From the NCBI GenBank assembly GCA_947465495.1, contig CANIAS010000003.1:1-64000 (forward strand): a stretch of 64,000 nucleotides of DNA, given 5' to 3'. This DNA comes from Candidatus Pollutiaquabacter sp. (GTDB lineage: Bacteria; Bacteroidota; Bacteroidia; AKYH767-A; 2013-40CM-41-45). The notes under the pieces were generated by a model that was not told where the DNA came from, searched no databases, and was given only the letters and a program-made list of their open reading frames with translations. A program made the translations under genes and the position numbers. Position 1 is the stretch's first letter, and the number at the start of each line of letters is the position of its first letter. Positions 1 through 8,739 of this stretch are shown here, one piece after another.

Positions 1-352
1 AAGCAGCCGTCGATGAACTATAAAATCCAGCATTGGGATAGTCAACGACATTGATATAATTGGTGTAGGTTGTCGTATTCGTATTTCCTGTGGCATCACT
101 CACGGCCAGCGTGACCGTATATTGACCAGGAGAAGTATACGTGTTGGAGGGATTGGGCAAGGTCGAACTATTGCCATTGCCAAAGGTCCAGTAATAGGTT
201 GTCGCGCCGGTGGAGGTGCTGGTGAATGTCACCGCGAAGGGTGCGCAACCACTTGTTTGATCGGCAGTGAAGGAGGCAGTAGGTGTACCGTATCCCTTTA
301 CAACTCCGAACAGCAAGACGATGTTCAGTACTAAAAGTTTTGCATTTCTCAT
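1..352 (-). CDS. PKD-domain secreted protein, N-terminal part (runs off window)
   Basis: The reading frame starts at an ATG at 350-352 on the minus strand and stays open to the window edge, so only about 117 residues are visible. The N-terminus (MRNAKLLVLNIVLLFGVV) looks like a signal peptide. It is followed by a PKD-type Ig-like domain, recognisable by CAPFAVTFTSTSTG, YYWTFGNGNSS and YTSPGQYTVTLAVSD. PKD domains are common in adhesins and T9SS cargo of Bacteroidota, and the C-terminal sorting domain, if present, would lie outside the window. The ORF track shows only shadows here because the gene is incomplete. The role is inferred to be extracellular; its substrate is unknown. Confidence 0.85.
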   Translation of the reverse strand, partial: MRNAKLLVLNIVLLFGVVKGYGTPTASFTADQTSGCAPFAVTFTSTSTGATTYYWTFGNGNSSTLPNPSNTYTSPGQYTVTLAVSDATGNTNTTTYTNYINVVDYPNAGFYSSSTAA

Positions 353-425
353 CCCCCGATGGTTTTTGCATTATTAATAAAAAGGCTATAAAAGCCAAAG
401 GCACTCGGCCAAAAGAGGGTACAGG

Positions 426-956
426 TTATTTAACCTGTACCATCCGGTCACTCTTGTCCATGAACAATGGACTTGTATTTGGTGAGGAAACAGCGCTTGG
501 TGGAGCTTGTGCTACCAGGCTTCCTTGGTCATTGATCTGCTTGATGCGATATTGGGTGGTTCCATTAATTGGCTTACTGTCAACCCAACTATAGAGTAAT
601 TCCAGTGAGGACCCGATTCCTTCTTTAAGTCCAACGGGCTCATATTCTACTCCGTCGACCGATCGCTCAATTACATAGATGCAATCAGCGGAGTTAGCCT
701 TGACTACCCAGTTCAGATAAACCTTACCAGCATTAAATACCGCTGTTTGCTTCGCAAATTCGAGTTGGCCAGGATCATTTACTGCTTTTCCTGGAGTTTG
801 TGCGAAAGCACTGAACGAAGCGAATACTAGAATGTAAAGAAGTACCAGCTCGAGTGCATAGACGAAAAAACTATTCTTTTTAGCTTTTTCGCGGATAGCG
901 AGCATTGTTCCATTGTTTTGAGCAATTGCTGCTGACTTGTTGAATAACGTTTTCAT
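426..956 (-). CDS. Small secreted protein with Fn3-like fragment, function unknown
   Basis: The tracked ORF begins at 1058, but the ATG at 956 (MKTLFNKSAAIAQ) is a more likely start, giving 176 residues. Another ATG at 905 (MLAIREKAKK) is possible. A hydrophobic stretch (FFVYALELVLLYILVFASF) followed by SAFAQ looks like a signal peptide with a cleavage site. The mature part (VYLNWVVKANSADCIYVIERS, then YRIKQIN) resembles the Fn3-like module that Bacteroidota place ahead of T9SS sorting domains, but the protein ends without such a sorting domain. It may be a stand-alone exported protein or a remnant of a larger one. No specific function is recognised. Confidence 0.7.
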   Translation of the reverse strand: MKTLFNKSAAIAQNNGTMLAIREKAKKNSFFVYALELVLLYILVFASFSAFAQTPGKAVNDPGQLEFAKQTAVFNAGKVYLNWVVKANSADCIYVIERSVDGVEYEPVGLKEGIGSSLELLYSWVDSKPINGTTQYRIKQINDQGSLVAQAPPSAVSSPNTSPLFMDKSDRMVQVK

Positions 957-990
957 TGGATGAAGTTTTGTATATGGCAATATATACTTG

Positions 991-1040
991 GGGGTACCCC
1001 TACAGTTCCTGTAATAAATGTCATTGCTTACAGGTGTAAG
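991..1040. promoter_or_regulatory. Cluster of three short dyads in a divergent intergenic region
   Basis: Between the divergent genes starting at 956 (minus) and 1244 (plus) lie GGGGTACCCC (991-1000), TACAG-TTC-CTGTA (1001-1013) and CTTACA-GG-TGTAAG (1027-1040). The last two share the TTACAG core and have centres about 26 bp apart. They could be operator half-sites serving either gene. No terminator-like T tract follows. The remainder of 957-1243 shows nothing else recognisable. Confidence 0.35.
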
Positions 1041-1243
1041 GTTTTCATGATTTTGCACATCAATTTAATCCCCCAAAGGATCTCCAAGCCTTTCAAACAG
1101 CATTTTTCAATTTTTTTCGCATTTATTACACTTGCAAGCATTCGACCCCTATTTTATCCCGTTTTTTGTTCGTCGCTGTATCCATTCCTTTTTTCGAGTC
1201 GTTAAAGACCTCAGAAAACAATCACCACATAATCTTTAGGATC

Positions 1244-2701
1244 ATGGATACGCTAAACAAAACCATCAAGAAGTTGAACGACAACGAATACCAGGAACTG
1301 CTTTCAGCAGTTGCCGGTCGTAAGAACAATAAGCCCTACGTCGTGTTGGAATCAGCCAGAAAGCACAATTATTCTGAGAATCAGATGATGGAACTGCTGG
1401 GCGTAACACCTAGTACTTATTATACACTTAAGTCGAGGTTGAATGAGAGGATTGCAGAATACCTGTCGAAGAATGTAAATAATCCAATTAGTGTGCTGAA
1501 GGAAAAAGTGGCCATGGTACCGGCTATGCTTTTCGGAAGCGATCGTAATGTTGCGATTCGTTCACTAAAGAATCTTGAGAAACAACTCATCGAGTACGAT
1601 TTATCAAACGAACTGATTATTGTTTACAAGGCACTCGCTCGCCTAAGCATGCACAACGGTGATTATGATTATTATGAAAAGGAATACAACCGTCACGTGG
1701 CCTATTCTCTGGCAGTTGTAAAAGCAGAAGACTTATTCTACGAATTCGTTAAACGGGCAGGGAATTATCGATTGACACGCGACGAACGTGATTACGAGTC
1801 CGTACAGACGATCCTGCGTGAACTCACCAATATTTCAGAACTTTATCACGGGCACCGACTTTTCGTTCTCTATAACCTCGTTCGTATCTATTATCTAAAC
1901 CTATTCACAACACGCACTGAAAATCTGCGAGCACTTGAACTAGAAATTGATTCATTACTTCAACAAATCAATAAGTACTTCGAAAAGTTTGAGTTGGATA
2001 CGTTTTATCAGAGTGTTCGTTTTCTTGTCGACTACCTCTACTTTGATTATTACCAGCGCACAGGTAACCAGGTTCGGGCTGATCATTACTACCGTCAGAT
2101 CAATCAGCAAGTGCCTGATGTCGCCAGCAAACCGATATTCAGTTTCTATGTAACGCAGTTTCTTCAGTCTAAAACACAACGTTACTTGGTTAATGGCAAC
2201 GCCCAGGAATTGACAGACATTAATACCGATCTTGAAAGTGGTTTTGATACGGATGTGAATGAGCCTTATCCGTTTATTTCCCTGCGCATGTTCCAATCAC
2301 TTGGGAAGTTCTATCAAGGCGATTACACGGGTTCGGCTAAGGTGATCAATAACATGCGAAATGACCTCTCCATGAAGAAGTTTGTTTACTCCGATGTCGA
2401 AAGCAAACTCTTTCAAGCCTTGCAATATTGTTACATGGGTGAAGACGGCTTGTGCAGTCAGTTGCTGCAAAGTGTGAAACGTCAGATACCTGAAGATGAT
2501 CGTCGATTTGATCCGGCTCATGCTTTCATCAAGATTTTAAAAGCGGCGATTAAGCCAGAAGAGTTCCGGAAGAAAGTCAAGAAACTGGCTGAATTGAATG
2601 AGACATTTCGTTCCCAGATTACCGGCCAGGATAGCATGCTATGGTTCGTGAAAATGGACGAGCCGATGATTCGCCGCCTTGCGAACCCGATTAAAGACTA
2701 A
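1244..2701 (+). CDS. HTH-like N-terminus plus helical-repeat protein, unknown function
   Basis: The ATG at 1244 (MDTLNKTIKKLND) is preferred over the tracked start at 1166, whose extra 26 residues look non-coding; this gives 485 residues. Residues about 30-75 (YSENQMMELLGVTPSTYYTLKSRL) read like a helix-turn-helix. The remaining 400 residues are rich in Tyr, Leu and charged residues in an alpha-helical, TPR-like pattern (NGDYDYYEKEYNRH; YQGDYTGSAKVINNM). There is no signal peptide or membrane segment, so it is cytoplasmic. It could be a DNA- or protein-binding regulator, but I recognise no characterised family. A strong terminator follows directly. Confidence 0.85.
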   Translation: MDTLNKTIKKLNDNEYQELLSAVAGRKNNKPYVVLESARKHNYSENQMMELLGVTPSTYYTLKSRLNERIAEYLSKNVNNPISVLKEKVAMVPAMLFGSDRNVAIRSLKNLEKQLIEYDLSNELIIVYKALARLSMHNGDYDYYEKEYNRHVAYSLAVVKAEDLFYEFVKRAGNYRLTRDERDYESVQTILRELTNISELYHGHRLFVLYNLVRIYYLNLFTTRTENLRALELEIDSLLQQINKYFEKFELDTFYQSVRFLVDYLYFDYYQRTGNQVRADHYYRQINQQVPDVASKPIFSFYVTQFLQSKTQRYLVNGNAQELTDINTDLESGFDTDVNEPYPFISLRMFQSLGKFYQGDYTGSAKVINNMRNDLSMKKFVYSDVESKLFQALQYCYMGEDGLCSQLLQSVKRQIPEDDRRFDPAHAFIKILKAAIKPEEFRKKVKKLAELNETFRSQITGQDSMLWFVKMDEPMIRRLANPIKD

Positions 2702-2727
2702 TTTTCTTTTTGCTTGCCAATTGTCTT

Positions 2728-2756
2728 CGCCCGTTGCTCTGCAGCGGGCGTTTTTT
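2728..2756 (+). terminator. Rho-independent terminator
   Basis: A 10-bp stem CGCCCGTTGC / GCAGCGGGCG with a 3-nt loop and one wobble pair is followed by six T. It terminates the 485-residue gene ending at 2701. Confidence 0.9.
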
Positions 2757-2772
2757 ATGGCCAATTTAAACC

Positions 2773-3183
2773 TTAAAAATTGATGGCGTCAAGGTACTTC
2801 TCGCCAAGCGGTTTGTTAACGTACTTCAACACGTATGGATTGGTACTTGCTCGGTTGATATCGTCGGGACTGATAGACGAAGACAAAACGACGATTTTAC
2901 AAAACTTACGAATGGTCTCTGAAAGGTGCTCGTATTCTGCCAGAAAACCGAACCCGTCCATGGCTGGCATGTTCAAGTCCAAAAAAATGACTTCCGGAAG
3001 GATCGCTGTATTCTCAGAATGATCTTTTAGGTATTGTAATGCACCTTCTCCCGAATTTTTAACGATGACAGATTTCGAGAAATGACTGGTGGTAATCATC
3101 CGTTCATTGATAAAATTGTCGATGTCATTATCATCGATCAGAAGAACGCGGTCAAATTTAAAGGGTTTTTCAGCGTTTTTCAT
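2773..3183 (-). CDS. Single-domain response regulator (CheY-like receiver)
   Basis: The start is placed at the ATG at 3183 (MKNAEKPFKFDRVLLIDDND); the tracked extension to 3237 would run into the tRNA-Phe gene. The 136-residue product is one receiver domain: acidic pair in LLIDDND near the N-terminus, phosphoacceptor Asp in VIFLDLNMPAMDG, Ser in VVLSSS and conserved Lys-Pro in YVNKPL. No output domain follows, so it works by protein-protein contact or as a phosphorelay intermediate. No histidine kinase is adjacent, so its partner is unknown. It may be cotranscribed with the upstream tRNA-Phe. Confidence 0.9.
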   Translation of the reverse strand: MKNAEKPFKFDRVLLIDDNDIDNFINERMITTSHFSKSVIVKNSGEGALQYLKDHSENTAILPEVIFLDLNMPAMDGFGFLAEYEHLSETIRKFCKIVVLSSSISPDDINRASTNPYVLKYVNKPLGEKYLDAINF

Positions 3184-3202
3184 CGGAGTAGTGGATGAGA
3201 AG

Positions 3203-3278
3203 TGGTGGTGATGGGCGGAATCGAACCGTCGACACAAGGATTTTCAGTCCTTTGCTCTACCAACTGAGCTACATCACC
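3203..3278 (-). tRNA. tRNA-Phe (anticodon GAA)
   Basis: On the minus strand GGTGATG pairs with CATCACC as the acceptor stem, followed by discriminator A and an encoded CCA. The anticodon loop CTGAAAATC carries GAA. The D-loop AGCTCAGTTGGTAGAGC and T-loop TTCGATT are standard. The T-stem (GACGG/CCGCC) holds one A-C mismatch. Total length is 76 nt including CCA. Confidence 0.97.
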
Positions 3279-3299
3279 GTTAAAAGTCAAACAGGAGCG

Positions 3300-3330
3300 C
3301 AAAAGTAGCTATTTTTTGATTTTATCAAAA
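3300..3330 (-). promoter_or_regulatory. Bacteroidota-type promoter of tRNA-Phe
   Basis: The minus strand reads TTTTG, 18 nt, TACTTTTG, matching the -33 TTTG and -7 TAnnTTTG consensus of the Bacteroidota primary sigma factor. It ends about 21 nt before the mature tRNA. Confidence 0.75.
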
Positions 3331-3410
3331 CTAAAATTGGAAGAATCGCAGAACACTTGATAATGAGTGGTTTCATATTAGCTAAAAGCCAATTATCTTT
3401 CATCCCTGCT

Positions 3411-4148
3411 ATGAGTTATCAATTTGCGATTGACGTAGGAAACACGATGGTCAAAATCGGCATATTCCGCCACGACCGCTTAATCCGGAAGTATACCTAT
3501 ACAAGGCTCACCTACAAAACATTGGTATTGCTTGGGAAGCGATATCTGCCCGTTTCAGCCATTGTTTCGTCGGTGGTTGAGGTGCCCGCGTTTCTACTCC
3601 GATATCTTAATTCAATCCCTCATTCAGTCCTATTACAGCCTGACACGCCAGTGCCTATTAAAAATCACTATCGCTCGAAATCTACCTTGGGAAGCGACCG
3701 ATTGGCCGGTGTTGTTGGTGCTTTTTCGCTTTTTAAAGGACGTAATGTCTTGGTAATCGATGCTGGAACCTGCATTAAGTACGATTTTTTAGACAAAGGT
3801 GGCAATTATCACGGAGGCAGCATCTCTCCGGGTATATCCATGCGATTGCGCGCTCTTCATGAGCAGACAGGCAAGTTGCCACTTATTACTTCGGCGGATA
3901 TCGCTACTTTTCAAGGCAACGATACACGAACCAGTATTCTGACCGGCGTTATAAAAGGCGCATCCTTCGAAATAGAAGGTTTTGTCAAGCGCTACAAAAA
4001 AGAATATAGCCGACTTGTTGTAATCCTGACTGGTGGCGATGCGGTCAGCTTGTCAAAGCACCTAAATTTCAGCATCTTTGCAGCCCCCGATCTTCTAATG
4101 ATTGGGTTGAATTCTATACTCCTACATGACTCACTACCGCATTCATAA
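3411..4148 (+). CDS. coaX: Type III pantothenate kinase
   Basis: CoaX phosphorylates pantothenate, the first step of coenzyme A synthesis, in the cytoplasm. The start is the ATG at 3411 (MSYQFAIDVGNT); the tracked upstream start adds an unlikely leader. The ASKHA-fold signatures are present: DVGNT at residues 8-12 (phosphate-1), GSDRLAG at 94-100 and DAGT at 117-120 (phosphate-2). Length 245 fits the family. Its 3' end overlaps the next gene by 23 bp, implying translational coupling with the outer-membrane protein. Confidence 0.95.
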   Translation: MSYQFAIDVGNTMVKIGIFRHDRLIRKYTYTRLTYKTLVLLGKRYLPVSAIVSSVVEVPAFLLRYLNSIPHSVLLQPDTPVPIKNHYRSKSTLGSDRLAGVVGAFSLFKGRNVLVIDAGTCIKYDFLDKGGNYHGGSISPGISMRLRALHEQTGKLPLITSADIATFQGNDTRTSILTGVIKGASFEIEGFVKRYKKEYSRLVVILTGGDAVSLSKHLNFSIFAAPDLLMIGLNSILLHDSLPHS

Positions 4149-5622
4149 GTTCACCATCCTCTTGTTGGCGCTTTTCTTCTGCGTTGGAGTTCGTTCCTTT
4201 GGTCAAACAACCACCTCATCGCCTTATTCACGGTATGGTATCGGTGACATTCAATCGGCTGGTGTTAATCAAACGCTTGGAATGGGAGGAATTGGTCTGG
4301 CACTCTATAATGGACTGTCGCTGAACTTCAGTAACCCTGCCGCGTACGGGCGCTTGCAATTGACCACTTTTGAAGCGGGTATCAATGCTAATTTTTTAAA
4401 GCTTAGTGATACCGAAAAAAGCAGGGATAATAATTCTATTTCGCTAGGATACTTTGCATTTGCAGTTCCTCTTAAAACTAAAAAAGCCGGACTAGGTTTC
4501 GGGATTGTACCGTTGAGCAATGTCGGTTATTCCATCGATGATCCAATCATTAATATCTTCGAAGAGCCAGAGCTCCATTGCTACGATGGTAGCGGAGGCC
4601 TACATCAGTTCTTTGTTTCAGCCGGGTTCACTCCATTTAAGAATTTCACAGCGGGTATAAATGTCTCCACCTTGTTCGGACAAATCATTCAAGAGCGCAG
4701 GGTGGAATTTTACGATCCTACGTTTTTGAATACACGTTTGACCGATACCAGAAGTCAACGGGGATTTTATTTCACACTTGGATTACAATACACCCTGGAT
4801 AGCTTACGACTCTCGCCAGCTGATTCAATCATCCGATTTAATAAAAAGCTGAATGTGCTTCGTGACAGTGTGGTCGTACTTGAGCGACTCAATCGTCACC
4901 CTGACCAGGCCATTGACACATCGGGTCATTCTGCCGCATTGATTTCCCTGAATAACGAAATACGAGAAACAGTTTCGCTCAGAAGCAGTGTGAAAGATCG
5001 TTATCAGCGTGGTGATTGGAATTTGACCGCTGGCTTGACGTTCAGCCCGTCCAACTCCATCAATGCAAAGCGGACGGTAGTGGCTGAAACTTTCCGGTAC
5101 GTAGATAACACGACCAAAGATCAAATTATTGTGAAGGATACATCGTACTATTCTCCTGCTGAAATCGGAGATGTTGTACTTCCCACCGGCTTAGGGTTTG
5201 GTTTGGCATTGAAAAAAGGTACGCAGTGGTTGATTGGTTCAGACATACGCACCCAAGACTGGTCCGAATATCGTTCCTTCGGAGAGTCTGATTCATTGGC
5301 CAATAGTTGGCGCTGGTCGACTGGCGCCCAATTTGTGCCAGATGGGCGCGGGTTCGATGCTTATTGGAAGCAGATGCAATATATGGCTGGATTTCATTAC
5401 TCCCAGACATTTCTTCAGCTGAATGGTCGTCAACTGACTGAAATGGGGGTCTCTGCTGGAATAGGATTTCCAATTCGACGCGGATTAACCACCATTCGTT
5501 TCATGACGGAGGTAGGGAAACGCGGCACAACGGAAGCTAATCTCCTAGAAGAAAAATACATACGATTCTCACTCAATTTTTCGCTGAACGACCGTTGGTT
5601 TGTCAAGCAACGCTACGATTGA
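4126..5622 (+). CDS. Outer-membrane beta-barrel protein, FadL/OmpP1-like
   Basis: This 498-residue protein starts with a signal peptide (ILLLALFFCVGVRSFGQ). The mature start SSPYSRYGIGD and the GMGGIGLAL...NFSNPAAYGRL pattern are typical of a Bacteroidota family of barrel proteins related in style to FadL/OmpP1 transporters. The C-terminal half has alternating aromatic and hydrophobic strands and ends in FSLNFSLNDRWFVKQRYD. It overlaps coaX by 23 bp. A transport substrate cannot be inferred. Outer-membrane location is likely; specific function is unknown. Confidence 0.8.
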   Translation: MTHYRIHKFTILLLALFFCVGVRSFGQTTTSSPYSRYGIGDIQSAGVNQTLGMGGIGLALYNGLSLNFSNPAAYGRLQLTTFEAGINANFLKLSDTEKSRDNNSISLGYFAFAVPLKTKKAGLGFGIVPLSNVGYSIDDPIINIFEEPELHCYDGSGGLHQFFVSAGFTPFKNFTAGINVSTLFGQIIQERRVEFYDPTFLNTRLTDTRSQRGFYFTLGLQYTLDSLRLSPADSIIRFNKKLNVLRDSVVVLERLNRHPDQAIDTSGHSAALISLNNEIRETVSLRSSVKDRYQRGDWNLTAGLTFSPSNSINAKRTVVAETFRYVDNTTKDQIIVKDTSYYSPAEIGDVVLPTGLGFGLALKKGTQWLIGSDIRTQDWSEYRSFGESDSLANSWRWSTGAQFVPDGRGFDAYWKQMQYMAGFHYSQTFLQLNGRQLTEMGVSAGIGFPIRRGLTTIRFMTEVGKRGTTEANLLEEKYIRFSLNFSLNDRWFVKQRYD

Positions 5623-5670
5623 TTCGTTGGGATTGTTAAACCATTTCGTTTCTGACTTGTTACTCCTTCC

Positions 5671-6708
5671 ATGAACGCAGGCACCTCCAACACCAAAATA
5701 GCTGTCTGGTTGCTTTGCGGTTGCTTTCTTATTTTTTCAATGGTTGTAATTGGTGGAATCACACGTCTCACGGGTTCCGGACTGTCCATTACCGAATGGA
5801 ATGTTATCATGGGAGCATTACCTCCCCTAAACGATCAAGAATGGCAACTTGCTTTTGAAAAGTATCAGCAGATTCCTCAGTACAAAGAAGTCAATTCGTT
5901 TTTCACGTTGTCTGATTTCAAATCCATTTTCTGGTGGGAGTATTTTCATCGGCTGGTTGGACGCTTAATTGGGGTGGTCTTCCTGGTGCCGTTCCTTTGG
6001 TTTTTATTCACCCGACAACTGGAACGCAAGATGGTTAAAAAGGCGATCTTCCTTTTTTGTCTGGGGGGTTTACAAGGCTTTCTTGGGTGGTTTATGGTTA
6101 AAAGTGGATTGTCCGAGCGAACTAGCGTGAGTCATATCCGTCTTGCGATTCACTTGACTACTGCATTTGTCACATTCGCCTTTACCTTTTGGTTTGCTTT
6201 GCAATTATTGGAAAAGAAAAGTAACATTCCACACTTTCCGTCGGTTCATCGATGGAGCATCGTATTACTTATCATCCTGTTGATTCAGTTAGTCTATGGC
6301 GCATTTGTAGCGGGCCTGCACGCTGGGAAGATGTTCAATACGTTCCCGTTGATGAACGGCCAGATTTATCCAACAGGAGGATGGGTAGATGATTGGGGCA
6401 TACGGAATCTGGTTGATAATCCTGCTACCGTTCAATTCATTCACCGCTTTTTTGCATTCAGCATCGTCAGCTTGACGGGGCTACTCTGGTGGCGTTGCAA
6501 ATCCTTGCAAGTATCCATCAGGCAGCAACGATCAATTCGATTTCTGATGCTAGCGGTCATCGCTCAATTCTTACTCGGTGTTTTCACGGTACTTTATCAA
6601 GCACCCATCGCGCTTTCTTCGGTTCACCAAATCGGAGCTTTTTTCCTTTTTATGGCTGTACTGCTTACCGTTTTTCGCTTTAGGCAATCAACGAATTCTC
6701 CTCAGTAA
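5671..6708 (+). CDS. ctaA: Heme A synthase (COX15/CtaA family)
   Basis: CtaA oxidises the methyl group of heme O to make heme A for cytochrome c oxidase, in the inner membrane. The 345-residue sequence has about eight hydrophobic segments and the family signatures GGITRLTGSGLSITEWN near the N-terminus, the heme-ligating His in WWEYFHRLVGR and the C-terminal His in LSSVHQIGA. It follows the Proteobacterial/mitochondrial-style long form, with an inserted loop after TEWN. No other cytochrome oxidase genes are in the window. It converges on gldD with a 14-bp gap. Confidence 0.95.
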   Translation: MNAGTSNTKIAVWLLCGCFLIFSMVVIGGITRLTGSGLSITEWNVIMGALPPLNDQEWQLAFEKYQQIPQYKEVNSFFTLSDFKSIFWWEYFHRLVGRLIGVVFLVPFLWFLFTRQLERKMVKKAIFLFCLGGLQGFLGWFMVKSGLSERTSVSHIRLAIHLTTAFVTFAFTFWFALQLLEKKSNIPHFPSVHRWSIVLLIILLIQLVYGAFVAGLHAGKMFNTFPLMNGQIYPTGGWVDDWGIRNLVDNPATVQFIHRFFAFSIVSLTGLLWWRCKSLQVSIRQQRSIRFLMLAVIAQFLLGVFTVLYQAPIALSSVHQIGAFFLFMAVLLTVFRFRQSTNSPQ

Positions 6709-6722
6709 ATTTTAAAGTAGTA

Positions 6723-7301
6723 TCAATTCCAGCGGAAACTCTCGATGAGTTGACGTAGATCGTCTTCGATAAATGCCTGGACGGGAGCGATGGAGTCCGG
6801 GTTAGGTACCGCATAAAAATAAAGTGAAGCTCGCACGAAGTGGCGAGTGCTATCGGTTAGCCAGAACTGCATCGGCGATGCGGAACTACCTTTCAGTTTG
6901 TAATTCAGCCCATAGACGTCGTTCTCACTATTTACAAATTGAGACTCGTCAATGGCGCTGGCTTTGGCGGTATGCTTCATGGCTAACGAACGGCAGTCGT
7001 CAATCAATTGAGGTAAATCGTTGTTTACATCCTTATAACTCAGATACAATGTCCCTTTGAAATCAGGGAACTCGATGTTCATCCAACATTTTGCCGCATC
7101 AGCACTATCTTGAACAACCGTAGCGTAAGTTGGAATATCAAAGTGAAATGGACATCCGTTTGGTTGATAGGAGGTGTAACTCTTTTTCGGTAGCGTGATT
7201 CGGAAATAGCCGCGAGGTTTAGGGGCCAACGGCTCATCACATGACGTGATCATTACCAGCAGCAACAAAAAGGTGAGAGGGAGTAACTTTACCAGGTTCA
7301 T
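6723..7301 (-). CDS. gldD: Gliding motility lipoprotein GldD
   Basis: GldD is a lipoprotein needed for gliding and associated surface processes in Bacteroidota. The 192-residue product begins with a lipoprotein signal peptide (LLLVMITSC lipobox), followed by the family pattern PKPRGYFRITLPKK and a CPFHFDIP motif. It overlaps the upstream gldE by the 4-bp ATGA, so the two are translationally coupled. The adjacency gldE-gldD supports the assignment. It is not diagnostic of actual gliding, since the gene is retained in many non-gliding relatives. Confidence 0.93.
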   Translation of the reverse strand: MNLVKLLPLTFLLLLVMITSCDEPLAPKPRGYFRITLPKKSYTSYQPNGCPFHFDIPTYATVVQDSADAAKCWMNIEFPDFKGTLYLSYKDVNNDLPQLIDDCRSLAMKHTAKASAIDESQFVNSENDVYGLNYKLKGSSASPMQFWLTDSTRHFVRASLYFYAVPNPDSIAPVQAFIEDDLRQLIESFRWN

Positions 7302-8668
7302 GATTCGTTCGTTAATCCTTCCTGTTTCGGCATAGAGACCTTTACGCGTTTGATGCGCCGCTTATCGGCTGATTCCACGGTAAAGGTGATTCCATGGTAA
7401 TGAATCACTTCGTTGAGTCGCGGAATTCCGCCTTTGATTTCCAATAATAGTCCGGCCAGTGTGTCCGCTTCTTCATTGTCGATATCGAAAACTTTTCGGT
7501 CTACTTCCAATACCCGGCAGATGTCGTTCAACAAGGTTTTGCCCTCGAAAACCACGGTGTTAGCATCCAATCGGGAATAAAATAATTCTTCGTCATCGAA
7601 TTCATCGTTGATCTCACCTACGATTTCCTCCAAGATATCTTCGAGTGTGACAATGCCAGAGGAGCCGCCGTACTCATCGACAACAATGGCAAGGTGCATC
7701 TTGCGATCCTGGAATTCCTGGAGCAGGTCGTTGATCTTCTTGCTTTCGGGAACAAAATAGGCAGGACGAAGCAATTTCAGCCAGTCGAAGTCATGTTGTT
7801 CTTTTTGATTGAGATAGGGAAGAAGGTCTTTGATGTAAAGGATTCCAAGAACAGTATCGAACGTGTCTTCGCAGACTGGAATTCGGGAGTATCTGTTCTC
7901 CAAAATGGATGGAATAATTTCGGAAAATGTCATTGACTTCTCGAAGGATACTACATCCAGTCGTTGTCGCATAATTTGTTTCACATCAATGTTGCCGAAA
8001 CGTGCGATTCCTTTTAGGATCTTCTTTTCCTCTTCCGGTGTGTTTTTGTCGGAGGTGATATCGATTGCATGCGTGAGATCATCCACGGACACTTCATATC
8101 CTTTTTGTCCCATGCGCTTATCAACGATGGCAGTGCTTGCTACTAGCAAAGCGCTCAATGGGCGAAAGAGTTTATCGAGTGCAAAAATTGGGAAGGCGCT
8201 AAATGTAGCGAAACTGACCGCTTTTTGGGTTGCATAAACTTTTGGCATTACTTCGCAGAATAGTACGATAACAAATGTCACCGCTACAACTTGGATGAAA
8301 AAACCGAGCATATGGTTTTTGCTAAAGTCGAATACGTCATTGATCATGACACTGGATACTACGACGATAGCGATGTTGATAAAATTGATGCCAATCAGCA
8401 GTGTTGCAATGAGTCGCTTAGGCATCGTCAGCAAGTGGTAGACTGTTCGTTGCGAAGCAAGTTTAGAGTCTTTCAGCGGCAATAACTGAGAAGGAGTGAT
8501 GGCGAAGAAGGCGGTTTCGGATCCCGATATAAATCCCGAAAGAAATAACAACGTTAATAGCACTACTCCTTTCACCACGAAACCAACGGTGATAGCAAAG
8601 TCAGGTTTGACCACAGAAATACTGTCGATCAAAAGGAGGTGGCAGAAGGAGGTTGAACCGGGGTCCAA
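7298..8668 (-). CDS. gldE: Gliding-associated GldE, CNNM/CorC-like membrane protein with CBS pair
   Basis: This 456-residue protein has an N-terminal DUF21/CNNM transmembrane domain (LFLSGFISGSETAFFAITPSQL), a CBS pair around residues 200-330 (RQRLDVVSFEKSM; VDEYGGSSGIVTLEDILEE) and a C-terminal CorC/HlyC transporter-associated domain. The MDPGS start matches how GldE homologues begin. Family members are linked to cation transport, and genetic work in Flavobacterium links GldE with GldD. It lies 71 bp downstream of ssb and overlaps gldD by 4 bp, so the three probably form one operon. Confidence 0.93.
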   Translation of the reverse strand: MDPGSTSFCHLLLIDSISVVKPDFAITVGFVVKGVVLLTLLFLSGFISGSETAFFAITPSQLLPLKDSKLASQRTVYHLLTMPKRLIATLLIGINFINIAIVVVSSVMINDVFDFSKNHMLGFFIQVVAVTFVIVLFCEVMPKVYATQKAVSFATFSAFPIFALDKLFRPLSALLVASTAIVDKRMGQKGYEVSVDDLTHAIDITSDKNTPEEEKKILKGIARFGNIDVKQIMRQRLDVVSFEKSMTFSEIIPSILENRYSRIPVCEDTFDTVLGILYIKDLLPYLNQKEQHDFDWLKLLRPAYFVPESKKINDLLQEFQDRKMHLAIVVDEYGGSSGIVTLEDILEEIVGEINDEFDDEELFYSRLDANTVVFEGKTLLNDICRVLEVDRKVFDIDNEEADTLAGLLLEIKGGIPRLNEVIHYHGITFTVESADKRRIKRVKVSMPKQEGLTNES

Positions 8669-8739
8669 GGAGTCGTTGATCCTAAAAAATAGTAGCGCAA
8701 AGTTACTAAAACTTCGCGCTACTTGGATGACTGAAATTC

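Noticed and set aside
384-396. GGCT-TTTAT-AGCC with T5 as a terminator for the gene at 426-956
   Set aside because: The stem is only four pairs and AT-flanked; too weak to call.
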